This document shows, piece after piece, positions 1 through 5,963 of a stretch of DNA of 14,967 nucleotides; the first letter of the stretch is position 1; each line of letters starts with the position of its first letter. The stretch spans positions 1 to 14,967 of the forward strand of contig JAZOTD010000019.1 in assembly GCA_045657465.1 (NCBI GenBank), read 5' to 3'. Position numbers and translations under genes: made by a program. This DNA is from RGIG1681 sp045657465 (lineage in GTDB: Bacteria; Bacillota; Clostridia; Christensenellales; UBA1242). The notes under the pieces were generated by a model, which ran no database searches, was not told where the DNA came from, and saw only the letters and a list, made by a program, of their open reading frames with translations.

Positions 1-432
1 TTTATTTATGAGTTTATGATTTAAATGCAAATCACTAATATAACAAATCGTTAAATCATCATCTTCTGAAGATTTATTATATAATTCTAATTGTCTAAAT
101 GGAACCAACTCCTTACTTTCTGAAGGTGTTATTTTTGATAGAGGTTCATCAGCTTTAAGAATTTTAAAATATTTGTTGGTATAAGTTCCTAATTTAATCA
201 TGGCTTGTGAAGATAGTTTTGCGTTACTCAAATTATATTTTGACAAATCAACATTTTCAAAATCGTATTCAAGCAGATTAGCATTTGATAAATCTTTTTT
301 TAATGCCTTGTAAAATGTATCAAAAGATTCAAAGGTGCAATCTTCAGGTTCATAATACCAATCTTTTCGCTTTATAATATGAAATAAATTATCTGATTTA
401 GAATAGTATTTTTTTAAAATTTCATAAGCCAT
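1..432 (-). CDS. Metallophosphoesterase, N-terminal part (runs off left edge)
   Basis: The 144 visible codons are fully open and begin at ATG 432, preceded by AAGGAG at a 5-base spacing. Residues about 1-60 are a charged N-terminal segment. Residues about 47-75 have the spaced Leu/Phe and Asn/Asp pattern of one or two pentapeptide-repeat turns (ANLLEYDFENVDLSKYNLSN). Residues 126-135 read ICYISDLHLN, the first metal-binding motif (D-x-H) of calcineurin-like metallophosphoesterases, and the frame is still open at base 1, so the catalytic domain lies mostly outside the window. Such enzymes hydrolyse phosphomonoesters, diesters or nucleic acids using two metal ions; the substrate cannot be told here. 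The gene is divergent from the PD-(D/E)XK-like gene at 609, with 176 bases between the starts. The fold call is fairly sure; the role is not. Confidence 0.82.
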   Translation of the reverse strand, partial: MAYEILKKYYSKSDNLFHIIKRKDWYYEPEDCTFESFDTFYKALKKDLSNANLLEYDFENVDLSKYNLSNAKLSSQAMIKLGTYTNKYFKILKADEPLSKITPSESKELVPFRQLELYNKSSEDDDLTICYISDLHLNHKLINK

Positions 433-453
433 AAGAACTCCTTATATGACTTT

Positions 454-481
454 ATTATAGCACAAAAGATTTAATTTGCAA
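454..481 (-). promoter_or_regulatory. Promoter for the metallophosphoesterase gene
   Basis: Read on the minus strand, TTGCAA (481-476), a 16-base spacer and TATAAT (459-454) form a sigma-A-type promoter. A TG one base before the -10 makes it an extended -10 element. The start codon lies about 15 bases past the expected transcription start, just enough room for the AAGGAG site. Confidence 0.65.
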
Positions 482-486
482 TTACA

Positions 487-507
487 TTTACTCTCGTTCA
501 AGACACG
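487..507 (+). repeat. Left copy of an imperfect repeat flanking the 580-residue gene
   Basis: The sequence reads TTTACT, two extra bases, CGTTCAAGA, then CACG. The same blocks in the same order occur at 2360-2384, just after the stop of the gene at 609, where the two extra bases are absent and six bases separate CGTTCAAGA from CACG. The pair may mark the ends of an inserted cassette. A chance match is possible because the individual blocks are short. Confidence 0.35.
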
Positions 508-536
508 CCCATATTAGAATCCAAATTTTAAATATT

Positions 537-578
537 TTGACATTTCTTTATTGAATAAATCTAATAAAAAAGTATAAT
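537..578 (+). promoter_or_regulatory. Promoter region (two overlapping options) for the 580-residue protein
   Basis: TTGACA (537-542) is followed after 17 bases by TCTAAT (560-565). A second pair, TTGAAT (551-556), 16 bases and TATAAT (573-578), overlaps it. Either would give a short leader carrying the AAAGGTGA ribosome binding site at 596-603. Confidence 0.6.
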
Positions 579-608
579 AGAATTATATAAAAACTAAAGG
601 TGACACTA

Positions 609-2351
609 ATGAATGAAATTTCTAATGATTATATAAACGATTGTTCTGAAAATTATCTTAGTAATTTTTTAACAGGACCTAGAACTTCAGCTGATATTCC
701 AAAACATGAAAAAAGAGCAATTTGGGATGGCTCTATTTTGGTATATAAGGATTCGTTGCGAAGAAAAGATGGTTTAGAAAGAATACCTATTCAACTTAAA
801 GGAACAATTCAAGAATTTAAGGGTAAATTTTCTATAAGTAAGGATGAACTTATCGCATATCAAAGTGAACAGGGTGTAATCTTTTTTGTTGTAAAAATGA
901 ATATAGATAAAGACGGACAAATTATAAAAGATGATGCAACTGTTTATTATGCTTTATTGACTCGCAACGTTATAGATAGATATTTAAAAAGAATCGAAGA
1001 TTCACAAAGTATTAGTGTTGATTTTAAGTTGTTAGAATCAAAAAATGTATTGTGTGAGTGTCGAAAATTTTTGTATGCAAAAAAAGTTTATAACAATCAT
1101 GAAACAATTGAAGAATCTGACTTAAATAAAATAGAGAGCGTTTCTATTTCAATGTTTGGAGATGAGGAAATATCAGATTTGCTTTTCAATGAAGATGTTA
1201 TAGCACTTGCTAAAATAAAAGGAAGAGAAAAAGAAAAAATACTTAATATATCTGGATTTAAAACAGCTCAACAAGTTATTGCTTCTGTTAAGTTAGATGA
1301 TAAAGTAAAATATGATTACTATCATTTGATAAAAGAACAAAATAAAATAAAACTGCTCTTTGATGATAATGTATTCTTTGAACTGCCAATAAAAAATGGG
1401 AAACTAGATAAAACTCAAGGATTAAATATAACAATTAAGTATTTAACTAATTTAGAAAAATCAATTAGTCAAGTTGATTTTATGTGTGAATTTCTAAATG
1501 CAAAATCAATTACCATTGGTGATATTGAGATTGAATTAAAGGAATTTAATATAAAAACAGAAGAATTAAATAATTTTAAAGCTGAATTAGAATTGAGAAA
1601 AAGTAATTTATTAAATATAAAAAAAGTTTGCGACGATTTCTCAATAACGGATTTTGATTTGTCAAATTTTACCAAAAGTAATTTATGTTTTGTTAATGAT
1701 TATCTAGCAAAAAGATTAGAAGTAAAAAAGGGACATCCAGATTTTGGATTATACAAGCTTGGGAATAAGACTATATTTTTTAAAATATTAAAAAATGAAG
1801 ACGTTCATTGTGAACTTATAAATGGTTTTAATGTTTTAAATGAAAATTATCCATGTAAAATTAATGAAAATCAAATGTTGGATTGTCCTATTTTAATTCA
1901 GTTAAACAAACAAGTCCTTATTAATTCAGACAATATTGATTTTGCAAAAATTAATTTGGCTATAGAAGATTTAAAACTTGACAATAAATTTATTATTCAA
2001 GGTTCTACTCAATTTTTAATTACATTAATTAAGTGTTTTGATGAAACTCAAAAAGAAGATTATTTGATTTCAGCATTGAACTTATGCGATAAGATTAAAT
2101 CTGCTGACTATAATCTTGCTTTGGTTAATGAAATACAAATAAAAAAAAGAATGAATATTGATGTTGATATTGAACTTGAGAACTTGGCCAAAATTTTAGA
2201 AAAAAATAAAAAACTTACAAATATATTCAAGTGTTGTGCAAGTATTTTATTGGAAAATAAATTTGAAGTTAAAAAATATATGAAGATTCTCAAAAAGAAT
2301 GAATTAAAAATGTTAAAAGATTGGCCTATATATAATCTTTATTCAGATTAA
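609..2351 (+). CDS. Large protein with PD-(D/E)XK-like N-terminal domain; putative defence-related nuclease
   Basis: The start chosen is ATG 609, six bases after GGTG; the frame is also open from GTG 600, but that GTG is itself part of the ribosome binding site. The product is 580 residues with no signal peptide or membrane segment. Residues about 30-66 contain Glu34, the motif WDG with Asp40, and RIPIQLKG with Gln62 and Lys64, an E...D...QxK layout like PD-(D/E)XK/DUF4365-type nuclease folds. Residues 80-120 continue as beta strands (GVIFFVVKM, TVYYALL). I recall similar N-termini in unnamed Bacillota proteins, but did not search. The remaining 400 residues are Lys/Glu/Asn-rich, mostly helical, with no motif I recognise. 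The gene stands alone on its strand, divergent from a metallophosphoesterase, and looks even more AT-rich than most neighbours. Nuclease activity and a defence role are inference. Confidence 0.7.
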   Translation: MNEISNDYINDCSENYLSNFLTGPRTSADIPKHEKRAIWDGSILVYKDSLRRKDGLERIPIQLKGTIQEFKGKFSISKDELIAYQSEQGVIFFVVKMNIDKDGQIIKDDATVYYALLTRNVIDRYLKRIEDSQSISVDFKLLESKNVLCECRKFLYAKKVYNNHETIEESDLNKIESVSISMFGDEEISDLLFNEDVIALAKIKGREKEKILNISGFKTAQQVIASVKLDDKVKYDYYHLIKEQNKIKLLFDDNVFFELPIKNGKLDKTQGLNITIKYLTNLEKSISQVDFMCEFLNAKSITIGDIEIELKEFNIKTEELNNFKAELELRKSNLLNIKKVCDDFSITDFDLSNFTKSNLCFVNDYLAKRLEVKKGHPDFGLYKLGNKTIFFKILKNEDVHCELINGFNVLNENYPCKINENQMLDCPILIQLNKQVLINSDNIDFAKINLAIEDLKLDNKFIIQGSTQFLITLIKCFDETQKEDYLISALNLCDKIKSADYNLALVNEIQIKKRMNIDVDIELENLAKILEKNKKLTNIFKCCASILLENKFEVKKYMKILKKNELKMLKDWPIYNLYSD

Positions 2352-2359
2352 AATAGAAC

Positions 2360-2384
2360 TTTACTCGTTCAAGATAAGCACACG
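2360..2384 (+). repeat. Right copy of the imperfect flanking repeat
   Basis: TTTACT, CGTTCAAGA and, after six bases, CACG match the blocks at 487-507 in order and orientation. The longest uninterrupted identity between the copies is CTCGTTCAAGA (493-503 and 2364-2374). It begins 8 bases after the stop codon of the 580-residue protein. Confidence 0.35.
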
Positions 2385-2397
2385 TTCTATCGCCAAG

Positions 2398-2426
2398 TTG
2401 ACTTTTTATCGTTCTAATGTTAGACT
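2398..2426 (+). promoter_or_regulatory. Candidate promoter for a small RNA
   Basis: TTGACT (2398-2403), a 17-base spacer and TAGACT (2421-2426), with TG at 2418-2419 giving an extended -10. The -10 matches the consensus at four of six positions. Expected transcription start is near 2433, about 57 bases before the hairpin of a strong terminator. Confidence 0.45.
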
Positions 2427-2432
2427 AAAATT

Positions 2433-2513
2433 AGTTCGAAAACAGTTTGGTTTCAGCATATATTTACACTTATGGTATGGAGCCAAAATGGAAGACGCAA
2501 GTCTTCCTTTTTT
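2433..2513 (+). ncRNA. Candidate small RNA of about 80 bases
   Basis: The interval lies between an extended -10 promoter (2398-2426) and an intrinsic terminator (2490-2513), and has no convincing open frame with a ribosome binding site. I recognise no known RNA family. The alternative reading is an untranslated tail of the upstream gene ended by the same terminator, since no other terminator lies between 2351 and 2490. The next gene has its own promoter after the hairpin, so a leader or attenuator role for that gene is less likely. Confidence 0.35.
2490..2513 (+). terminator. Intrinsic terminator
   Basis: GGAAGAC (2490-2496), loop GCAA (a stable GNRA tetraloop), GTCTTCC (2501-2507), then six T. 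It ends either the transcript of the 580-residue gene or the candidate small RNA, and insulates the promoter at 2532. Confidence 0.88.
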
Positions 2514-2531
2514 CATGTTCAAAACTCAGCA

Positions 2532-2560
2532 TTGACTTTTTGGGTGTCGAATGATATGAT
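2532..2560 (+). promoter_or_regulatory. Strong promoter placing the transcription start on the start codon
   Basis: TTGACT (2532-2537), exactly 17 bases, then TATGAT (2555-2560); each hexamer matches the consensus at five of six positions. The usual start, seven bases after the -10, is base 2567, which is the A of the next gene's ATG, so the mRNA would be leaderless. Confidence 0.72.
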
Positions 2561-2566
2561 TTTGTC

Positions 2567-3166
2567 ATGAAAAGAAATTTATTAAAACCACATTATTTAA
2601 ACAAAGACGGTTCAATTAATTACAATCGTGCAAGCAAATCTTTGAATATGTCTCAAAATGATTTATATTTTTTTCATAAAGGTCACTTTGATTTAATTGA
2701 TTCAGCCACTTTAATGACTGGTGTTTTGGTTGCATGCAGACCAACATCACAAAACCCTCTCTTTTATGCTCCTTGGAATCTTAAAACTTGTTATCATTCA
2801 AATAAAGACTTGGTGTATATTTACAATTTGGTGATGAAACCTGCATATATTCCTGACTATGAGACCTATGATTATTTCATAATGGATGCTTCTGGACGTG
2901 TCTTATATAAAAATTTTGATTTTGACAAAACCATTAACAAAAACGGAGTCATTCATTTCTCATCACCACAGCACGACCTAGACAAACTAGTTTATCCAAC
3001 AACAAAAACCAACTATCACTACAAACACTATTTCTGTTATGGCAGAACCATTGACGAATTGAACGAACACATAAAAGACATGGCCCGCGCAAAACTCATA
3101 AAACGCCCAAAACATTTTAAAAAGGGATTTTCACAAACGCAAGATATCGAAAAAGAAAAAATTTAA
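2567..3166 (+). CDS. Unknown 199-residue protein, probably translated from a leaderless mRNA
   Basis: I do not recognise this protein. It is soluble-looking and basic at its C-terminus (KRPKHFKKGF near residue 180), and rich in Tyr, His, Asn and Asp. Residues about 76-115 (FYAPWNLKTC, VYIYNLVM, YDYFIMDASG) alternate in a way that suggests a beta-rich core. There is no signal peptide or membrane segment. The start is forced: an in-frame TGA lies at 2552-2554 with no start codon between it and ATG 2567, and the next in-frame ATG (2648) has no ribosome binding site. No Shine-Dalgarno sequence precedes ATG 2567, unlike almost every other gene here. The gene has its own promoter and terminators on both sides, so it is a single-gene unit. 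No function is proposed. Confidence 0.78.
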   Translation: MKRNLLKPHYLNKDGSINYNRASKSLNMSQNDLYFFHKGHFDLIDSATLMTGVLVACRPTSQNPLFYAPWNLKTCYHSNKDLVYIYNLVMKPAYIPDYETYDYFIMDASGRVLYKNFDFDKTINKNGVIHFSSPQHDLDKLVYPTTKTNYHYKHYFCYGRTIDELNEHIKDMARAKLIKRPKHFKKGFSQTQDIEKEKI

Positions 3167-3182
3167 TAATATATAAAAAACT

Positions 3183-3206
3183 GAAAGACTCAAGTCTTTC
3201 TTTTTT
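3183..3206 (+). terminator. Intrinsic terminator of the 199-residue gene
   Basis: GAAAGAC (3183-3189), loop TCAA, GTCTTTC (3194-3200) and six T. The stem resembles the one at 2490-2513 (GAAGAC / GTCTTC core), so this gene sits between two similar hairpins. Confidence 0.88.
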
Positions 3207-3207
3207 A

Positions 3208-3236
3208 TTGCTTTTTATATTTGTAACATTTATAAT
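3208..3236 (+). promoter_or_regulatory. Possible promoter of the HAD remnant
   Basis: TTGCTT (3208-3213), 17 bases and a perfect TATAAT (3231-3236). The -35 is weak, matching only TTG. It lies about 30 bases before the start codon of the broken gene, as expected if the promoter outlived the coding sequence. Confidence 0.4.
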
Positions 3237-3264
3237 TTTGTTATAAAGCAACTTGGAGAATCTT

Positions 3265-3376
3265 ATGATTATCGTTCTTGATTTAGATGACACACTTTTA
3301 GACGCCGACGGAAACATTCCAAAAGCAAACAACTGACATTAAAAACGTACTAAAGAAAAATAAACTAATAAAATAA
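3265..3376 (+). pseudogene. HAD-superfamily (Cof-type) phosphatase, truncated and frameshifted 5' stub
   Basis: ATG 3265 follows GGAGA (3255-3259) and encodes MIIVLDLDDTLLDADGNIPK, which holds HAD motif I (DxDxT, with the nucleophile Asp). This is the usual beginning of a Cof-type sugar-phosphate phosphatase of about 260-290 residues. The frame then hits TGA at 3334-3336. If one base near 3325 is ignored, the reading continues as QTTDIKNVLKKNKLIK to TAA at 3374-3376, which is the expected amphipathic helix after motif I. So a one-base insertion broke the gene, and everything after about residue 37 (motifs II-IV) is gone. The second stop overlaps the terminator stem at 3375, so the deletion joined the stub to it. 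The 23-residue product cannot be an active phosphatase. Confidence 0.75.
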
Positions 3377-3405
3377 AAGTCTATTCATCAAATGAATAGA
3401 CTTTT
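3375..3405. terminator. Two-way terminator between the HAD stub and the membrane protein
   Basis: A 14-base-pair perfect stem, AAAAGTCTATTCAT (3375-3388) with ATGAATAGACTTTT (3392-3405), around a CAA loop. T runs follow on the plus strand and a shorter one on the minus strand. The stop of the minus-strand gene is five bases away. Confidence 0.85.
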
Positions 3406-3409
3406 TCTT

Positions 3410-4156
3410 TTATTTTGTTTTTAACCAAGTAATGTTTTTCACATAAATAACTTCACAAGCTCCATCACCACGATCGGTTCTCGTTAAACTACTTGTCCAT
3501 TCACCACGAACATCTTCATTAGAATAATATAAATAAACCAGATAGCCTTCAATTTTGATGTAATCACCCTCTTTTACATTTCGCAAAAGCTTGAGAACAT
3601 GTTCATCTGCATGAACCATGTGATTGTTTGAAACAGAGTCTAAAACAACATCTCTTCCACCCAACTTATTAGCTAGCGAAAGTGGATATTCATAATGCAA
3701 AAAACGTCGTCCGTCATTTCTAAATTTCATACATTCAAACACATCAACGCCAAGCAGTGGACCATAAACCATTCCAAAATCAAATCTGCCAAGTTTGTTA
3801 GCAATTCTGTATGGAGGATAATAATGTTTTTCAACAACTAAACCATAAAGAGTATATTCTGCCATAATATCTACAGTGATTTCATAATCATCAACATTCC
3901 ACTTAAGTTGCCCTGTTTTTTCGGTTTGAACTGGCCAAGGAAGTGATGAAAAACTAGACACATACTCATAATCTTTTTCAACATAAAACATCGTGAAAAA
4001 GCATATTACAAAAGCAACCGCTATCGCAGTAAACACACTGACAGAAATAAAAAATATCTTTTTGACTTTTGACATTCTTGGAGAATCTCCAAAGTCACCA
4101 TAAGATTCGTTCATTTGTTCTTCTCTTTTTCTTCTTTTAAATATATTTTTAAACAT
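3410..4156 (-). CDS. One-pass membrane protein with a large extracytoplasmic domain, unknown function
   Basis: 248 residues from ATG 4156, preceded by AGGTG. Residues 1-32 are a strongly basic cytoplasmic tail (NIFKRRKREE). Residues 33-58 are one hydrophobic helix without a cleavage site, so the rest should lie outside the membrane. The outer domain has FDFGMVYGPLLG (125-136), SNNHMVHA (176-183), EGDYIKIEGYLVYL (196-209) and near its end EWTSSLTRTDRGDGACEVIYV (219-239). I recall the order of a GP motif, an NxH motif, GDxVxLxGYLV and SSLxRTDxGxGACE from an unnamed family common in Proteobacteria, but this is memory and not a search. It has its own promoter and is alone in its transcription unit. 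A role at the cell surface is all that can be inferred. Confidence 0.8.
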   Translation of the reverse strand: MFKNIFKRRKREEQMNESYGDFGDSPRMSKVKKIFFISVSVFTAIAVAFVICFFTMFYVEKDYEYVSSFSSLPWPVQTEKTGQLKWNVDDYEITVDIMAEYTLYGLVVEKHYYPPYRIANKLGRFDFGMVYGPLLGVDVFECMKFRNDGRRFLHYEYPLSLANKLGGRDVVLDSVSNNHMVHADEHVLKLLRNVKEGDYIKIEGYLVYLYYSNEDVRGEWTSSLTRTDRGDGACEVIYVKNITWLKTK

Positions 4157-4171
4157 TTTTCACCTATTACC

Positions 4172-4201
4172 ATTATAAATTTCAAAATTTAATAATGTCA
4201 A
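4172..4201 (-). promoter_or_regulatory. Promoter of the membrane protein gene
   Basis: On the minus strand a perfect TTGACA (4201-4196) is followed after 18 bases by a perfect TATAAT (4177-4172). The start codon is about 10 bases past the expected transcription start, so the leader is very short but still holds AGGTG. Confidence 0.8.
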
Positions 4202-4216
4202 CTAAATGTTTTAGTT
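4200..4216. promoter_or_regulatory. Inverted repeat at the -35 edge, possible operator
   Basis: AACTAAA (4200-4206), TGT, TTTAGTT (4210-4216) is a perfect 7-base inverted repeat. It abuts and slightly overlaps the -35 of the minus-strand membrane protein gene and lies between the two divergent promoters. A regulator site is plausible, but the repeat is short and AT-rich. Confidence 0.3.
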
Positions 4217-4277
4217 ATAATTTTTAACAATTCACTTAAATGATACATTATAAATAGCACTATTCATATAAAAACAT

Positions 4278-4307
4278 TTGACATAACATTTGCGGTTTTA
4301 ATATAGT
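4278..4307 (+). promoter_or_regulatory. Promoter of the SDR gene
   Basis: A perfect TTGACA (4278-4283), an 18-base spacer and TATAGT (4302-4307). The transcription start is expected near 4314, with AAAGGAGA before ATG 4343. Confidence 0.75.
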
Positions 4308-4342
4308 AAAATTAATCGGATTAGATTAAAGGAGATTTTTTT

Positions 4343-5110
4343 ATGAGATTAAAAGATAAAGTTGCCGTTGTCACTGGTGCATCAAGTGGCGTTGGCAGAG
4401 ACATTGCACTTCTATTTGCAAAAGAAGGTGCAAAAGTTGTTGCAGTTGCAAGACGTGCTGAAAGACTTGCTGACCTTGAAAAACAAAGCAAAAAACTTGC
4501 AGGTGAAATCGTTGCATTTGCAGGAGACATTTCTGTAGAAGAAACAAACTCAAAGATGATTGATTTTGCAATTTCAAAATTTGGAAGATTTGACATCTTA
4601 ATCAACAACGCTGGTGTAATGGACAATTTTGCTCCAGTTGAAAACCTTGACACAGAACTTCTTCAAAAACTTATGGCTGTTGACGTTTATGGACCAGCTT
4701 GGGCTACAAGAAAAGCTGTTAACGTGTTCATGAAAAACAAAACTGCAGGCAGCATCGTAAACGTTGCATCAATTGCAGGCATTTGCGGCGGAAAAAGTGG
4801 TTGTGCATACACAATGGCAAAACATGCAGTTGTTGGTTTAACCAAAAACACAGCTTTCTCATGCCGTTTAGATAAAATTCGTTGCAATGCAATCTGCCCA
4901 GGCGGAATCAATACTGAAATGACAAACCCTGCTCTTTTTGCTAATGCAGATCAAAAAGGATTGCAAAGCGCAATGCTTTCTGGAAATTTTGGAACCAGAA
5001 GTGCTGAAGCTATTGAAATCGCTGAAATTGCACTCTTCCTTGCAAGTGATGAAGCAGCTGTTGTGAGTGGTGCTATCGTAACTGCTGATAGTGGTTTAAC
5101 AACATTCTAA
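4343..5110 (+). CDS. Short-chain dehydrogenase/reductase (SDR, classical type)
   Basis: 255 residues, the usual length of a classical SDR, with AAAGGAG before the start. The Rossmann cofactor motif TGASSGVG is at 11-18. Arg37-Arg38 after the second strand favours NADP(H) over NAD(H), and GDIS with Asp62 contacts the adenine. NNAG is at 88-91. The catalytic set is Ser143, Tyr156 and Lys160 (YTMAK), with CPGGINTEM at 185-193 closing the site. The C-terminus ends ADSGLTTF where most family members have a Asp-Gly-Gly. The substrate is not readable from sequence; relatives include 3-oxoacyl-ACP reductases and sugar or steroid dehydrogenases. The gene is a single-gene unit with its own promoter and terminator and has unusually balanced codons (many CTT, ATC, AAC) compared with the AT-rich genes at 609 and 6987, which may reflect high expression. 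Confidence 0.95.
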   Translation: MRLKDKVAVVTGASSGVGRDIALLFAKEGAKVVAVARRAERLADLEKQSKKLAGEIVAFAGDISVEETNSKMIDFAISKFGRFDILINNAGVMDNFAPVENLDTELLQKLMAVDVYGPAWATRKAVNVFMKNKTAGSIVNVASIAGICGGKSGCAYTMAKHAVVGLTKNTAFSCRLDKIRCNAICPGGINTEMTNPALFANADQKGLQSAMLSGNFGTRSAEAIEIAEIALFLASDEAAVVSGAIVTADSGLTTF

Positions 5111-5113
5111 CAA

Positions 5114-5146
5114 AAAAAGACCATCTATATTAAAGATGGTCTTTTT
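5114..5146. terminator. Two-way terminator between SDR and thymidine kinase genes
   Basis: AAAAAGACCATCT (5114-5126), a 7-base loop and AGATGGTCTTTTT (5134-5146) pair over 13 bases. An A run before and a T run after let it work on both strands, serving the two convergent genes. Confidence 0.9.
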
Positions 5147-5175
5147 ATTTTGTAAAAAAATATTTCTTTTTATAT

Positions 5176-5766
5176 TTAAACAATTTTTTGCTTGATTTTT
5201 AGTTTTTTATAACACTCATAACACATTGCTTGATATTTTTCATCTCCGCCAATATCAACAATTGAACCGCGAGTAACCAAATATCCGTCTTTAAACCTTG
5301 CATTCACAGTAGCTTTTCTGCCACACTTGCAAATTGCTTTGAGTTCTGTGAGTGAGTCTGCAATCTCAAGCAGTCTTTTGCTTCCAGAAAAAAGTTTGGT
5401 GCGATAATCTGTCTTTAATCCATAACAAAGCACTGGAACATATTTTGTTAGTTCTTTAAGTTCGTCAATTTGAACACTTGTGCAAAATTGACATTCATCA
5501 ACAATTATAACCCCAATATTTTCTTTTTTGTGTTTCTTAAACACACTTAAAAGGCTTTGTTTTTTTGAAAATGAAATTGCATCTGACTCCAATCCAATGC
5601 GAGTTTTAATCACAATTTTGTTGTCATGATCATCGCGATTGTCAATTGCAGGTTTCATTAAAAGCACATTATAACCTTGTTGTTCATAGTTAAATTTAGT
5701 CATCAACGCTTGAGCTGTTTTTGAACACCCCATAACACCATATTTAAAATATAATTTAAATGACAT
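5176..5766 (-). CDS. tdk: Thymidine kinase
   Basis: Thymidine kinase phosphorylates thymidine (and deoxyuridine) with ATP in the cytoplasmic salvage route to dTTP. The 196-residue product has the type-II layout: phosphate-binding loop GVMGCSKT at 10-17, an Asp-Asn-Arg-rich lasso region near 42-46, the Walker B/catalytic stretch VDECQF at 89-94 with catalytic Glu91, and two zinc-binding Cys pairs (C146/C148 in CKCG, C182/C185 in CYEC). The thymidine-binding lasso is followed by YQAMCYEC. The loop has Ser where the classical GxxxxGK(S/T) has its last Gly; I recall this form (GxMxSSKT) from many clostridial enzymes, so it is a lineage variant and not damage. GGGGG about 7 bases before ATG 5766 acts as the ribosome binding site. 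It is a single-gene unit. Confidence 0.95.
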   Translation of the reverse strand: MSFKLYFKYGVMGCSKTAQALMTKFNYEQQGYNVLLMKPAIDNRDDHDNKIVIKTRIGLESDAISFSKKQSLLSVFKKHKKENIGVIIVDECQFCTSVQIDELKELTKYVPVLCYGLKTDYRTKLFSGSKRLLEIADSLTELKAICKCGRKATVNARFKDGYLVTRGSIVDIGGDEKYQAMCYECYKKLKIKQKIV

Positions 5767-5798
5767 GATTATTCCCCCAACAATTACTTCTAACTACC

Positions 5799-5826
5799 AT
5801 TTTAACCACAAAAACGCCTTTGTCAA
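5799..5826 (-). promoter_or_regulatory. Promoter of the thymidine kinase gene
   Basis: On the minus strand TTGACA (5826-5821), a 16-base spacer and TAAAAT (5804-5799). Transcription should start about 25 bases before the ATG. Confidence 0.65.
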
Positions 5827-5878
5827 ATTTTGTTTCAAATTTAAAAATTTTCAATCAAATTGCCTAAAACACTGTCAC

Positions 5879-5905
5879 AAATCACTTGAATTTTAAGTGA
5901 TTTTT
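5879..5905 (+). terminator. Terminator-like hairpin upstream of the four-gene operon
   Basis: AAATCACTT (5879-5887), a 7-base loop and AAGTGATTT (5895-5903), with five T from 5901. It points along the plus strand, where no gene ends nearby; the preceding gene is tdk on the other strand. It may insulate the promoter at 5907 or end an unseen transcript antisense to tdk. Confidence 0.5.
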
Positions 5906-5906
5906 C

Positions 5907-5935
5907 TTTGCATTTTTTCACATTTATTCTATAAT
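5907..5935 (+). promoter_or_regulatory. Promoter of the operon beginning at 5964
   Basis: TTTGCA (5907-5912), 17 bases and a perfect TATAAT (5930-5935). The -35 is only partly conserved. Transcription is expected to start near 5942, with CAGGAG before ATG 5964. Confidence 0.6.
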
Positions 5936-5963
5936 TAAATTAATAACTTTTCAGGAGCCCGCT

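Noticed and set aside
493..510. CGTTCAAGAC resembles a tRNA T-arm, suggesting an attachment site in a tRNA gene.
   Set aside because: The bases on either side of the loop cannot form a T-stem, and no acceptor, D-arm or anticodon arm can be found nearby. The same holds for the copy at 2366.
600..608. GTG at 600 as start of the large protein, giving three extra residues.
   Set aside because: This GTG is part of the AAAGGTGA ribosome binding site for ATG 609 and has no site of its own.
4321..4653. Open frame on the minus strand across the SDR gene (110 codons).
   Set aside because: It is a shadow of the SDR coding sequence: no ribosome binding site, and a composition that mirrors the sense codons.
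5176..5766. Thymidine kinase as a damaged gene because the phosphate loop reads GVMGCSKT.
   Set aside because: All other motifs are intact, and a Ser-Lys-Thr form of the loop is, from memory, common in clostridial enzymes.
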